This document shows positions 57,373 to 64,000 of a stretch of DNA of 64,000 nucleotides, piece after piece; position 1 is the stretch's first letter, and every line of letters begins with the position of its first letter. The stretch comes from Prochlorococcus sp. AG-355-A09 (GTDB lineage Bacteria; Cyanobacteriota; Cyanobacteriia; PCC-6307; Cyanobiaceae). The notes beneath the pieces were generated by a model that saw nothing but the letters and a program-made list of their open reading frames with translations, was not told where the DNA came from and made no database searches. The stretch is taken from positions 86,751-150,750 of the forward strand of contig QCDG01000003.1 in NCBI GenBank assembly GCA_003280995.1. The letters are read 5' to 3'. The translations under genes were made by a program, and so were the position numbers.

Positions 57373-57684
57373 CTAATTATTTTCTTTCTCTTCTTTTTCT
57401 TCTATTTCGATGTTGAAAGAGTTGATAAAAAGCCTTATACCAATAATGAAAAATGTAATGGACGCTATTGACTTAAGAACTACTTCGGGTAAAAAACTTG
57501 AAATAGAACCACCTGTTAAAGCTCCTAATAAACTTGCAAAAACAAGTGCTGAAGAAGATCCTAGAAAAACAGCTAATGGTTTATTAGAAGTGCCACTTAT
57601 AGTTAAAGTAGCTAGTTGAGTTTTGTCACCTAATTCAGCTATGAAAACAGTTAGAAATGTTGATAGTAATAAACTTAAAACCAT
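57373..57684 (-). CDS. Half-size UPF0016 (GDT1/Mnx-like) membrane protein B
   Basis: 103 residues with three hydrophobic segments. The family motif is AELGDKTQLATL in the first helix, once only; standard two-domain members carry it twice. Its start codon is directly after the stop of the partner gene (0 bp). GDT1/Mnx proteins export Mn2+ or Ca2+ across the thylakoid or plasma membrane in cyanobacteria. It ends in an acidic tail (EIEEKEEKENN). Confidence 0.85.
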   Translation of the reverse strand: MVLSLLLSTFLTVFIAELGDKTQLATLTISGTSNKPLAVFLGSSSALVFASLLGALTGGSISSFLPEVVLKSIASITFFIIGIRLFINSFNIEIEEKEEKENN

Positions 57685-58011
57685 TTATAAATAATTTTTG
57701 AATGTTTCATAAGCTAAAAATATACTTATCAATATCATTAAAGTACCAGTAGATAAAGCAAATTTTCTAGGAGATATTTTTTTTGATACCCATTTACCAA
57801 TAAGAACTCCTACTATGCTAGAGCTTATTAATGCTAGAGAACTTCCAAGAAAAACAACTATTGGCCTGCCCGATTCGGCAGAAAGCATTAATGTGGCTAT
57901 CTGAGTTTTATCGCCAAGTTCAGCAATAAATATTGTTGTAAAAGTCGTTATAAATATTGAAAAAAAACTTTTTTCTAGATTGTTTGCTTTTTTTTCTAAT
58001 TTACTATTCAT
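57685..58011 (-). CDS. Half-size UPF0016 (GDT1/Mnx-like) membrane protein A
   Basis: 108 residues with three hydrophobic segments and the motif AELGDKTQIATLML. It abuts the second half-size gene, so the two should be translated together and could form a heterodimer equal to the usual two-repeat transporter. The opposite-sequence differences suggest an old duplication, not a recent one. It overlaps the upstream YkgJ-type gene by 4 bp. Confidence 0.85.
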   Translation of the reverse strand: MNSKLEKKANNLEKSFFSIFITTFTTIFIAELGDKTQIATLMLSAESGRPIVVFLGSSLALISSSIVGVLIGKWVSKKISPRKFALSTGTLMILISIFLAYETFKNYL

Positions 58012-58355
58012 TTTCCTGAGATAGCAATTCTAAAAGTTTTCATCTCTTTACTTTGGTATCCAAAATTTGATGAAATATGTTGTTTGCAGCAATCTATTAA
58101 AAATTTATCACCAGATTTCAAATATCCATTAAATGAAGTTGAAAATTCACTTACACGGCAAAAATGTGGTCTGGTTTCATAAATTCGGCATTTTTTATTT
58201 TCTCTGTCCAGGTTTTTACACCAACCATCTTCAGCTGTCATCGAATTTATCAAAGCTATATCTTCATTGTTAAGTTTGTTAGCCAAATCACTTCTTTCGT
58301 TCAAGTCGAATTTACAACAAGCTCCACAATTTTCTATACATGTCCATGATTTCAT
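58008..58355 (-). CDS. YkgJ-type cysteine-cluster protein
   Basis: 115 residues with about nine Cys. The pattern CIENCGACCKFDL, GWCKNLDRENKKCRIYETRP, HFCRVSEF and DCCKQH matches the YkgJ family, predicted to bind zinc or an iron-sulfur cluster. The function is unknown. It is the first gene of the run with the two UPF0016 genes (4-bp overlap), suggesting a link to metal handling. Confidence 0.88.
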   Translation of the reverse strand: MKSWTCIENCGACCKFDLNERSDLANKLNNEDIALINSMTAEDGWCKNLDRENKKCRIYETRPHFCRVSEFSTSFNGYLKSGDKFLIDCCKQHISSNFGYQSKEMKTFRIAISGK

Positions 58356-58437
58356 AATTTAATTCAATCTTGTAACGTATCAGTACAGTTTCGTAATTTA
58401 TTTGTAAAAATAGTATCACAAAACATATTCATTAATC

Positions 58438-58515
58438 ATGGCAACACTTATTCCTTTGGCTGTAGTTGCGTTAGCAGGACCAGCAATAATTGCCCTTGTA
58501 TTTTACCGTAAATAA
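58438..58515 (+). CDS. psb30: Photosystem II protein Psb30 (Ycf12)
   Basis: 25 residues, ATG at 58438 to TAA at 58515. The sequence MATLIPLAVVALAGPAIIAL with the ending VFYRK fits Psb30, whose hallmark is a helix with LAGPAxxAL. Psb30 is a one-helix subunit near PsbE/PsbF on the photosystem II periphery. It is shorter at the N-terminus than typical 33-residue versions. Thirteen bases later a HAD gene begins. Confidence 0.8.
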   Translation: MATLIPLAVVALAGPAIIALVFYRK

Positions 58516-58527
58516 AAGAAACTCTTT

Positions 58528-59292
58528 TTGGTGACTTATCTGGAGGGTGTTTATTGGGATTTAGATGGTACTATTGCAAATACTGAATTAGAGGCCCATT
58601 TACCTGCTTTTAATAATGCTTTTTATGACCTTGGTATTGATTGGAATTGGAATACTAATACATACATAAAACTTCTGAAGATAAATGGAGGCAAAAATAG
58701 GATTGCTTATTACGCTAAATCTAATAATGATAATTTCTCAGAAGATTTAATTCTCAAAATTCATGAAACAAAGCAGTTTCATTATTTAGAAATCATAAAA
58801 AAAAATTGCGTTAGTTTAAAAACAGGTGTTTTTAGATTAATAAATGAATTACATAGAAAAAAAGTAAGACAATTTATTGTTACTTCAAGTTCAAGAATTC
58901 AAGTCAATTTACTTGTTGATTATCTTTTTAATGGCTTCAACCCTTTTGAGTTCATTATTTCAAGCGAAGACGTTGAATTAAAGAAACCAAATCCATTACC
59001 ATATTTAAAGGCAATCCAATTAAGTGGTATTAACAAAAACAACTCAATTGTTTTTGAAGACTCCAATCCAGGATTGAAATCCTCCTTGGCAGCTAACTTG
59101 CCAACAATTTTTGTTCATTCAAATATCCCAATTGTTCTCGAGGAAAATATTAAATTAGATTGTATTTTAGACAGCCTTGGTGATCAGAATAATGTGGCAA
59201 ATGTAATTAAAGGCCCTAAACTAAAAAAATCATATATTGACTACAACTATCTAAGTGATTATTTAGTGTCTTTTAGTAATGCAAAAAACTAA
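58528..59292 (+). CDS. HAD-family hydrolase (CbbY-like)
   Basis: 254 residues, start TTG at 58528 or GTG at 58531. The DxD site is VYWDLDGTIANTE, motif II is FIVTSSSRIQ, motif III includes KKPNPLPYL and motif IV is IVFEDSNPGL. The cap between the first two motifs is CbbY/PGM-like. Substrates of such phosphatases include sugar phosphates; CbbY itself dephosphorylates xylulose-1,5-bisphosphate. The last 14 bp overlap the next gene. Confidence 0.88.
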   Translation: MVTYLEGVYWDLDGTIANTELEAHLPAFNNAFYDLGIDWNWNTNTYIKLLKINGGKNRIAYYAKSNNDNFSEDLILKIHETKQFHYLEIIKKNCVSLKTGVFRLINELHRKKVRQFIVTSSSRIQVNLLVDYLFNGFNPFEFIISSEDVELKKPNPLPYLKAIQLSGINKNNSIVFEDSNPGLKSSLAANLPTIFVHSNIPIVLEENIKLDCILDSLGDQNNVANVIKGPKLKKSYIDYNYLSDYLVSFSNAKN

Positions 59293-59605
59293 TTTTTCAA
59301 GAATTACTTATCAGTTAAATAATTTATTTTTTGGTTTTCTTAGTGATACTTGGAGAACAAAATCTATTGGTCTAATTTCTGTTTTGACAGGTTATTTTTT
59401 GTTCGCGAATTTTATTACAAAATTTATATCTGAAGGTAAAAATGAGTTGATAATGGTCCCAATAATTATTATTTTTATTGAAATCATTATAAGGATTAAA
59501 CCTGCCGCAAGTTCAAAGTTTTATTATTTTTGGACCGTAGTTGATAAATTAAGAATTGGTGCAATTTATGCCGTCATACTTGAAGCATTTAAATTAGGAT
59601 CTTAA
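59279..59605 (+). CDS. ycf20: Ycf20-like (DUF565) membrane protein
   Basis: 108 residues. Helices at about 28-48 and 55-72 are followed by the family's C-terminal block LRIGAIYAVILEAFKLGS, a Ycf20 hallmark. Homologues are plastid- and cyanobacterium-specific; the plant form is linked to non-photochemical quenching (established). It overlaps the HAD gene by 14 bp. The membrane arrangement is inferred. Confidence 0.85.
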   Translation: MQKTNFSRITYQLNNLFFGFLSDTWRTKSIGLISVLTGYFLFANFITKFISEGKNELIMVPIIIIFIEIIIRIKPAASSKFYYFWTVVDKLRIGAIYAVILEAFKLGS

Positions 59606-59608
59606 AAG

Positions 59609-59779
59609 CTACTCTTCTTCTTCTTCTTCAATAGGATAAACAAATCCTTGAGCTTTCCCAGTTAAAACTGATTTACCTAAAGATATAGCTTTTTGAGCTG
59701 CTATTGCTGCTTTCCCTTTCCAAACAGCGTGCCTTTGGTTCCTTTTGCTCTTAGATTTTTTCTTCTTTGGTACAGCCAT
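59609..59779 (-). CDS. rpmF: 50S ribosomal protein L32
   Basis: 56 residues, ATG at 59779 and TAG at 59609. [20 protein letters not shown] is the standard L32 start, and the C-terminus is a run of six Glu (IEEEEEE). The usual CxxC zinc pair of some L32 proteins is absent, as in other cyanobacterial L32. It is convergent with the ycf20 gene, with 3 bp between the stops. Confidence 0.95.
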   Translation of the reverse strand: MAVPKKKKSKSKRNQRHAVWKGKAAIAAQKAISLGKSVLTGKAQGFVYPIEEEEEE

Positions 59780-59910
59780 TCTGTTTCTTTATTTCCATAT
59801 AATAATATAACCTTTAACTGGTTATCTCCAAAACTTTTGAGTATATTTTGTTTATATACGTCAATTTTTTAAATAAGCATATATGCTTTATTAATCACTT
59901 ATAAAGATTA

Positions 59911-61665
59911 GTGTTTAGATCAAAATTCTCATATTCAGATTCTAAATCAAGTTATTCTGATCTTTTAGAAGATATAGAGACGGGGAAAATAGAATCAATA
60001 TTTTTCTATCCAAGGCAGAGAGAAATCGATGTTCTGTATAAAAATGGGGATAAATTTAAAATACCTATCCTTTACAACGATCAATTAATCCTTGAAAAGG
60101 CTACTGAAAATAAGGTAGATCTAACTATTAATAATAGTAGAAAAGAAGCCTCAGCTGCTAATTCATTTGCTTCTATAAGTCTTTTCCTGATTTTCATATT
60201 AGCTATAGTCTTAATCTTGAGGAGTACATCAAAATTGGCTTCCAGAGCTTTTGGTTTTACCAAAAATCAAGCTAAATTTGTAACTATTGATGATGTAGAA
60301 ACGAGATTCGATGATGTAGCTGGCGTCCCTGAAGCCGCTGAGGAATTAAAAGAGGTAATAACATTTTTGAAAGAACCAAAGAAATTTGAAAATCTTGGAG
60401 CAAAAGTTCCTAAGGGAGTTCTTCTAATTGGTCCACCAGGAACAGGTAAAACATTATTAGCTAAAGCAATTGCTGGTGAATCAGGAGTGCCTTTTCTCTC
60501 AATATCGGCATCAGAGTTTGTAGAACTTTTTGTTGGTGTTGGAGCAAGCCGAGTTCGTGATCTGTTCACTAAGGCTAAGGAAAAATCTCCTTGTATAATT
60601 TTCATTGATGAAATTGATTCTATTGGTAGGCAAAGAGGGTCTGGGATAGGAGGTGGAAATGATGAAAGAGAACAAACCCTTAATCAGCTTCTAACTGAAT
60701 TAGATGGTTTTGCTGATAATTCTGGGATTATTGTTTTAGCAGCAACAAATAGACCAGATATTTTGGATGCAGCATTATTGAGACCAGGTAGATTTGATAG
60801 GAAAATTGAAGTAATGCTTCCTGATTTAGATGGAAGAAAAAAAATTCTTTCAGTTCACTCACTTTCCAAACCACTTTCAAGCGAAGTTGACTTAGGATAT
60901 TGGGCTTCTAGAACAGTTGGATTTTCGGGAGCAGATCTTGCAAACTTGATGAACGAAAGTGCTATTCATTGTGCAAGAGACGAATCTAAATTAATCAGTG
61001 ATCTTCATATAGACAATGCTCTTGATAAAATTACCATTGGCCTGAGAAGCTCATTAATAACTTCCCCTAATATGAAAAAAATTATTGCTTATAACGAAGT
61101 AGGTAGAGCAATTGTATCTGCTGTGAGAAATGGAATTGAATCAGTTGATAAAATTACGATTTTACCTAGATCTGGATCTATAGGAGGATATACAAAAATA
61201 TGCCCTGACGAAGATGTAATTTCCAGTGGATTAATTTCAAAAAAATTATTATTTTCAAAAATTGAAATTGCTCTAGCTGGAAGAGCAGCAGAAACGATAG
61301 TTTTTGGTGAAGGTGAAATTACACAATGCTCAGTAAATGATATCTCTTATGCGACTAATATCGTAAGGGAAATGGTTACAAAATATGGATTTTCAATTAT
61401 TGGTCCAATTTCAATGGATTCTGATAATAATGAAATGTATTTAGGAGATGGATTATTTAGAAGAAAGCCTCTCATAGCAGAAAATACCAGTTCTAGAATA
61501 GATAATGAAATCATAAATATTTCCAAAATATCATTAAATAATTCAATAAAAATATTAAAAAAAAATAGAGTCTTACTAGATAAATTAGTTGATATACTTT
61601 TAAATCAAGAAACTATTGATAAAAAAGTTTTTAAATTAATAACTTCTAAATTGTTGAAAGTTTGA
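59911..61665 (+). CDS. FtsH-like protein lacking the zinc-protease motif
   Basis: 584 residues from GTG. The N-terminal FtsH_ext-like domain ([20 protein letters not shown]) has no preceding membrane helix; one helix follows (about 86-105, [18 protein letters not shown]). The AAA+ module is intact: Walker A GPPGTGKT (174-181), Walker B IIFIDE (about 229-234), [19 protein letters not shown]. The HExGH zinc motif is [10 protein letters not shown] at 393-402, with both His replaced (N395, R399), so the protease site is almost certainly dead. This is an FtsHi-type pseudoprotease, probably an unfoldase or partner for an active FtsH. Confidence 0.9.
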   Translation: MFRSKFSYSDSKSSYSDLLEDIETGKIESIFFYPRQREIDVLYKNGDKFKIPILYNDQLILEKATENKVDLTINNSRKEASAANSFASISLFLIFILAIVLILRSTSKLASRAFGFTKNQAKFVTIDDVETRFDDVAGVPEAAEELKEVITFLKEPKKFENLGAKVPKGVLLIGPPGTGKTLLAKAIAGESGVPFLSISASEFVELFVGVGASRVRDLFTKAKEKSPCIIFIDEIDSIGRQRGSGIGGGNDEREQTLNQLLTELDGFADNSGIIVLAATNRPDILDAALLRPGRFDRKIEVMLPDLDGRKKILSVHSLSKPLSSEVDLGYWASRTVGFSGADLANLMNESAIHCARDESKLISDLHIDNALDKITIGLRSSLITSPNMKKIIAYNEVGRAIVSAVRNGIESVDKITILPRSGSIGGYTKICPDEDVISSGLISKKLLFSKIEIALAGRAAETIVFGEGEITQCSVNDISYATNIVREMVTKYGFSIIGPISMDSDNNEMYLGDGLFRRKPLIAENTSSRIDNEIINISKISLNNSIKILKKNRVLLDKLVDILLNQETIDKKVFKLITSKLLKV

Positions 61666-61697
61666 TTTAATTGCTTTAAGTTTAAAAAAAAATTTTC

Positions 61698-62450
61698 TTG
61701 ATAATTAAAAACAATACAACGAATTTATTAGTTACACTTTCATTTTTACTTATTCTTCCATTGGTACAAAAACAATGGTTTAATTTGTATTCACTTAATA
61801 TTAATGATACTTCCTTTTATTCAATCCTTTACTATTTGAGCGGCGCAATATGTCCATCTTTGGTGTATGTAAACTCTTTAAAAAAATATACATACTATAA
61901 TTTTACTAAGGTTAAAATCCATAATATAAAAATAATCAAAGGAAAAAGATTATTATTCTTAGTAGCAATAAATTTAATATTTCTCTCTTATTTAATAACT
62001 GATTATATATATATAAATATTGATCTTGTATTTAATTTATTTCTTGAAGGAGTAAATGTACCAAAACCGGATATTCCACAGTTAAGTTTTTTAATATTTT
62101 TAATTTCTATCCTATTAATTTTTAAGAAATCTAGGTTTCTGTTAAAAAAAATAATATTGGTAAATTTTATTTTGATTTCTATCTATCTTTGGCATCTTCA
62201 AATTAATAATATTAGTGTTGATGATCAGTTTTATATTTATAGATATTTTGGTTCAAATAACCTAAATTTAATTAATCTTTTTATCTTAGTGGCCATAGAA
62301 ATTTCTTTTTATACGTGGTCCTTTATATCATATAAAACTAATTTGAGCGATTGGATCGTGCCCATACCTCAAAAAGAGGATGTTATCCCCTTTTTGAATA
62401 TAATTATTTTTTATTTTTTTATAATTATTTACTACTCAATACTTACATAA
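61698..62450 (+). CDS. Polytopic membrane protein, unrecognised
   Basis: 250 residues from TTG at 61698, 32 bp after the FtsH-like gene. About six to eight hydrophobic segments. Blocks SGAICPSLVYVNSL, GVNVPKPDIPQLSF and the cytoplasmic end LSDWIVPIPQKEDVIPFLNI look conserved. It could be co-transcribed with the FtsH-like gene. The function is unknown. Confidence 0.65.
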   Translation: MIIKNNTTNLLVTLSFLLILPLVQKQWFNLYSLNINDTSFYSILYYLSGAICPSLVYVNSLKKYTYYNFTKVKIHNIKIIKGKRLLFLVAINLIFLSYLITDYIYINIDLVFNLFLEGVNVPKPDIPQLSFLIFLISILLIFKKSRFLLKKIILVNFILISIYLWHLQINNISVDDQFYIYRYFGSNNLNLINLFILVAIEISFYTWSFISYKTNLSDWIVPIPQKEDVIPFLNIIIFYFFIIIYYSILT

Positions 62451-62465
62451 ATGTTTCTAATTCAT

Positions 62466-63050
62466 CTATAGCGCAGAAAAATATTCTTTACTACCTTTGG
62501 GGTCCTCTAACATTGTTTTCTCCCCGGGGGTCCAGTTTGCTGGACATACTTCATCGGGGTTTGCCGCAACGTATTGATAACCTTGAAGAATTCTTAGCGT
62601 TTCATCAACATTTCTACCTACAGGAGCCTTGTTAACAGTCGTATGCATAACTACACCTTCGGGATTGATAAGAAATAAACCTCTATCAGCCTCTCCATCA
62701 TCATTTAGAACATTGTACGCCTGGCAAATTTCTCTTTTTAAATCAGAAACTAGGGGATAGTTAATATCACCTATACCACCTTCATTTCTTGGGGTTTGTA
62801 TCCAAGCCAAATGACAGTGTTTGCTATCAACTGATACCCCAAGTATTTCCGTATTAAGTTCCGAGAAATCTTGGTATCTATCACTAAATGCAGTAATTTC
62901 AGTTGGACATACAAATGTAAAATCTAGTGGGTAAAAGAATAGAACAACCCATTTACCTCTTAGACCTGAAAGTGTAATCTCCTTAAACTCTTGATCATAT
63001 ACTGCTGTAGCACTAAAGTCTGGTGCTTCTTGGCCAACTCTTAAGCTCAT
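62466..63050 (-). CDS. Typical 2-Cys peroxiredoxin
   Basis: 194 residues. The peroxidatic Cys is C48 in [10 protein letters not shown] and the resolving Cys is C169 in [16 protein letters not shown] and the C-terminal YFSAL correspond to the GGLG/YF features that slow disulfide formation in sensitive 2-Cys enzymes. It reduces H2O2 with electrons from thioredoxin or NTRC. It is convergent with the 61698 gene. Confidence 0.96.
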   Translation of the reverse strand: MSLRVGQEAPDFSATAVYDQEFKEITLSGLRGKWVVLFFYPLDFTFVCPTEITAFSDRYQDFSELNTEILGVSVDSKHCHLAWIQTPRNEGGIGDINYPLVSDLKREICQAYNVLNDDGEADRGLFLINPEGVVMHTTVNKAPVGRNVDETLRILQGYQYVAANPDEVCPANWTPGEKTMLEDPKGSKEYFSAL

Positions 63051-63149
63051 GAAAAAATTTGTCCTTATTTAAATAATTTATGGTCTGATTGACCGTAATA
63101 AGTATTATAATTTTATTAATAATGAATTAGCAAGTTTTTTTTTTATTCA

Positions 63150-63263
63150 ATGAAATGGTCCTATTCCTTTACAAGGAAATTTACAATTTTGAATCACAAT
63201 AAACTTTTAAAAAATCTCAAAAAGGAGTTAATTAAATATCCCATTAACAGGATTGAAAATTAA
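63150..63263 (+). CDS. Possible micro-ORF (37 aa)
   Basis: ATG at 63150 to TAA at 63263, basic (MKWSYSFTRKFTILNHNKLL, then KKELIKYPINRIEN). No helix or motif; it could be a chance frame in otherwise gene-free sequence between the peroxiredoxin gene and the small gene at 63354. Confidence 0.25.
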   Translation: MKWSYSFTRKFTILNHNKLLKNLKKELIKYPINRIEN

Positions 63264-63353
63264 AATTTGAATTAAAAGAAATTTTATTTTATTTAAGATT
63301 CCTTAAAATTTAACAACCTATAATTAAATATATTCTTTTTAATATTTTCAATT

Positions 63354-63512
63354 ATGGCTAAATATATTGAAAGACTAAAGGAAAAAGTTAAAATAAAAAA
63401 ATTTGATTCTAATCAACCAATTGGAGCTTGGATTTTCGTTGTAATTTTGAATATAGTTGGATTTGCGGGTTATTTTTACTTAAAGGTAAATCATATACAA
63501 CTAGGTAGTTAA
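63354..63512 (+). CDS. Small single-helix membrane protein (52 aa)
   Basis: ATG at 63354 to TAA at 63512. A Lys-rich N-terminus (AKYIERLKEKVKIKKFDSN) precedes one helix (IGAWIFVVILNIVGFAGYFYL) and a short polar end. The layout (basic cytoplasmic tail then one helix) is a typical small thylakoid- or plasma-membrane protein. The function is unknown. Confidence 0.6.
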   Translation: MAKYIERLKEKVKIKKFDSNQPIGAWIFVVILNIVGFAGYFYLKVNHIQLGS

Positions 63513-63516
63513 AAAC

Positions 63517-63738
63517 TTATCTTATTTCCTTCTTAATTGAGCGACAAAAATTTTTTAGTCTTTCATTTCTCGTTAAGTCAGGTAAAGTCCAAATTGATTC
63601 TGTCTCAGGTAATGGATCTTTGCTCCATTCTTTGAATTCTTCCATTATCGAAGCATTATTTAATGTTGATGTATACTGTTTTCTTTTTTTTAAATATTTT
63701 CTAATTACTGTAAGATTTGCCTCAATATATTCCCTCAT
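63517..63738 (-). CDS. Small soluble protein, unrecognised
   Basis: 73 residues from ATG. Helical and charged (MREYIEANLTVIRKYLKKRK, EFKEWSKDPLPETESIWTLP), with one Cys near the end (KNFCRSIKKEIR). It is convergent with the preceding gene, 4 bp apart. I recognise no family. Confidence 0.55.
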   Translation of the reverse strand: MREYIEANLTVIRKYLKKRKQYTSTLNNASIMEEFKEWSKDPLPETESIWTLPDLTRNERLKNFCRSIKKEIR

Positions 63739-63802
63739 AATAAATACTTAATCTTCTATTTAATGTATCATCTAGCAAGTTCTACTTTAAAGAAAAGATT
63801 AA

Positions 63803-63973
63803 TTAGACATTTTGAACTGCTTGAAAAAGTCCAAACGAATAACCTCCTATTAGAATCCAGCCAAGTACGCTTGATATTATTGTAGATCTTCTATTATGTC
63901 TCCTTAGAGCTGATTCAATCATTTCATTAACTTCATCTCTATTAAGGTATTCTTTCTTAGAGTTTTTTTTCAT
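63803..63973 (-). CDS. Small tail-anchored membrane protein (56 aa)
   Basis: ATG at 63973 to TAA at 63803. A charged N-terminal part (KKEYLNRDEVNEMIESALRR) leads into a helix (IISSVLGWILIGGYSFGLF). The start lies close to the window end; the frame has stops upstream so it seems complete. The function is unknown. Confidence 0.6.
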   Translation of the reverse strand: MKKNSKKEYLNRDEVNEMIESALRRHNRRSTIISSVLGWILIGGYSFGLFQAVQNV

Positions 63974-64000
63974 TTTTTTTTCTTTTTACAATAAACGAAT

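Overview
The window reads as chromosome from a high-light-type Prochlorococcus (marine picocyanobacterium). The DNA is very AT-rich, genes are tightly packed and short, and the gene set is oxygenic-photosynthetic: chlH, acsF, psb30, a PetP/DUF2862 protein, Ycf20-, Ycf36/DUF1230- and DUF3318-type cyanobacterial families, FtsH-family and 2-Cys peroxiredoxin genes, and many tiny single-helix membrane proteins. I see no prophage, insertion sequence, CRISPR array or rRNA. One tRNA gene, the initiator tRNA-Met, is present.

Layout. 0-4.4 kb: the start of a tRNA-dihydrouridine synthase, a secreted Cys protein, a TatA-like protein with tandem repeats, glutathione peroxidase, purT and small proteins. 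4.4-11.4 kb: pepN followed by a dense run of small, mostly unrecognised genes. 11.4-20.5 kb: a GNAT acetyltransferase, an S51 peptidase, a broken secreted-protein gene, a three-gene AT-rich block (MTHFR-like, flavoprotein, P-loop kinase), a helix-hairpin-helix protein, rpsU, a small nucleoside/nucleobase salvage operon and more small proteins. 20.6-25.6 kb: a TauE-type exporter, an uncertain terminator-ended short transcript, a three-gene ABC-2 exporter operon and petP. 26-34 kb: initiator tRNA, asparaginase II, DUF1230, rsfS, DUF3318, carB and an MsbA-like ABC exporter.

34-44.5 kb: tpiA-folP (overlapping), chlH divergent from dapB, a UbiH-like monooxygenase and the cyanobacterial DUF2949-DUF3038-DUF4335 run. 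44.6-55 kb: mfd, a TerC protein, fmt-tldE-tldD, acsF and two unrecognised proteins. 55-64 kb: an RNase II-like protein, two half-size UPF0016 (GDT1/Mnx-like) genes, a YkgJ-type Cys-cluster protein, psb30, a HAD phosphatase, ycf20, rpmF, an FtsH homologue, 2-Cys peroxiredoxin and small proteins.

Functional themes: chlorophyll synthesis (chlH, acsF), redox defence (glutathione peroxidase, 2-Cys Prx), nucleotide metabolism (purT, carB, salvage operon), translation and repair (fmt, rpsU, rpmF, rsfS, initiator tRNA, mfd) and membrane proteostasis. The observations most worth following are: an FtsH homologue whose zinc-protease motif is replaced (NEVGR for HExGH) and which lacks the first membrane helix; an RNase II-like protein in which I cannot find the catalytic aspartate cluster; two clearly coding genes whose only reasonable start is ATT; a terminator-ended minus-strand transcript or micro-ORF at 21.6 kb; a secreted-protein gene broken by one in-frame stop; and a UPF0016 transporter encoded as two abutting half genes. 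All functional calls come from reading motifs by eye; no database search was run.
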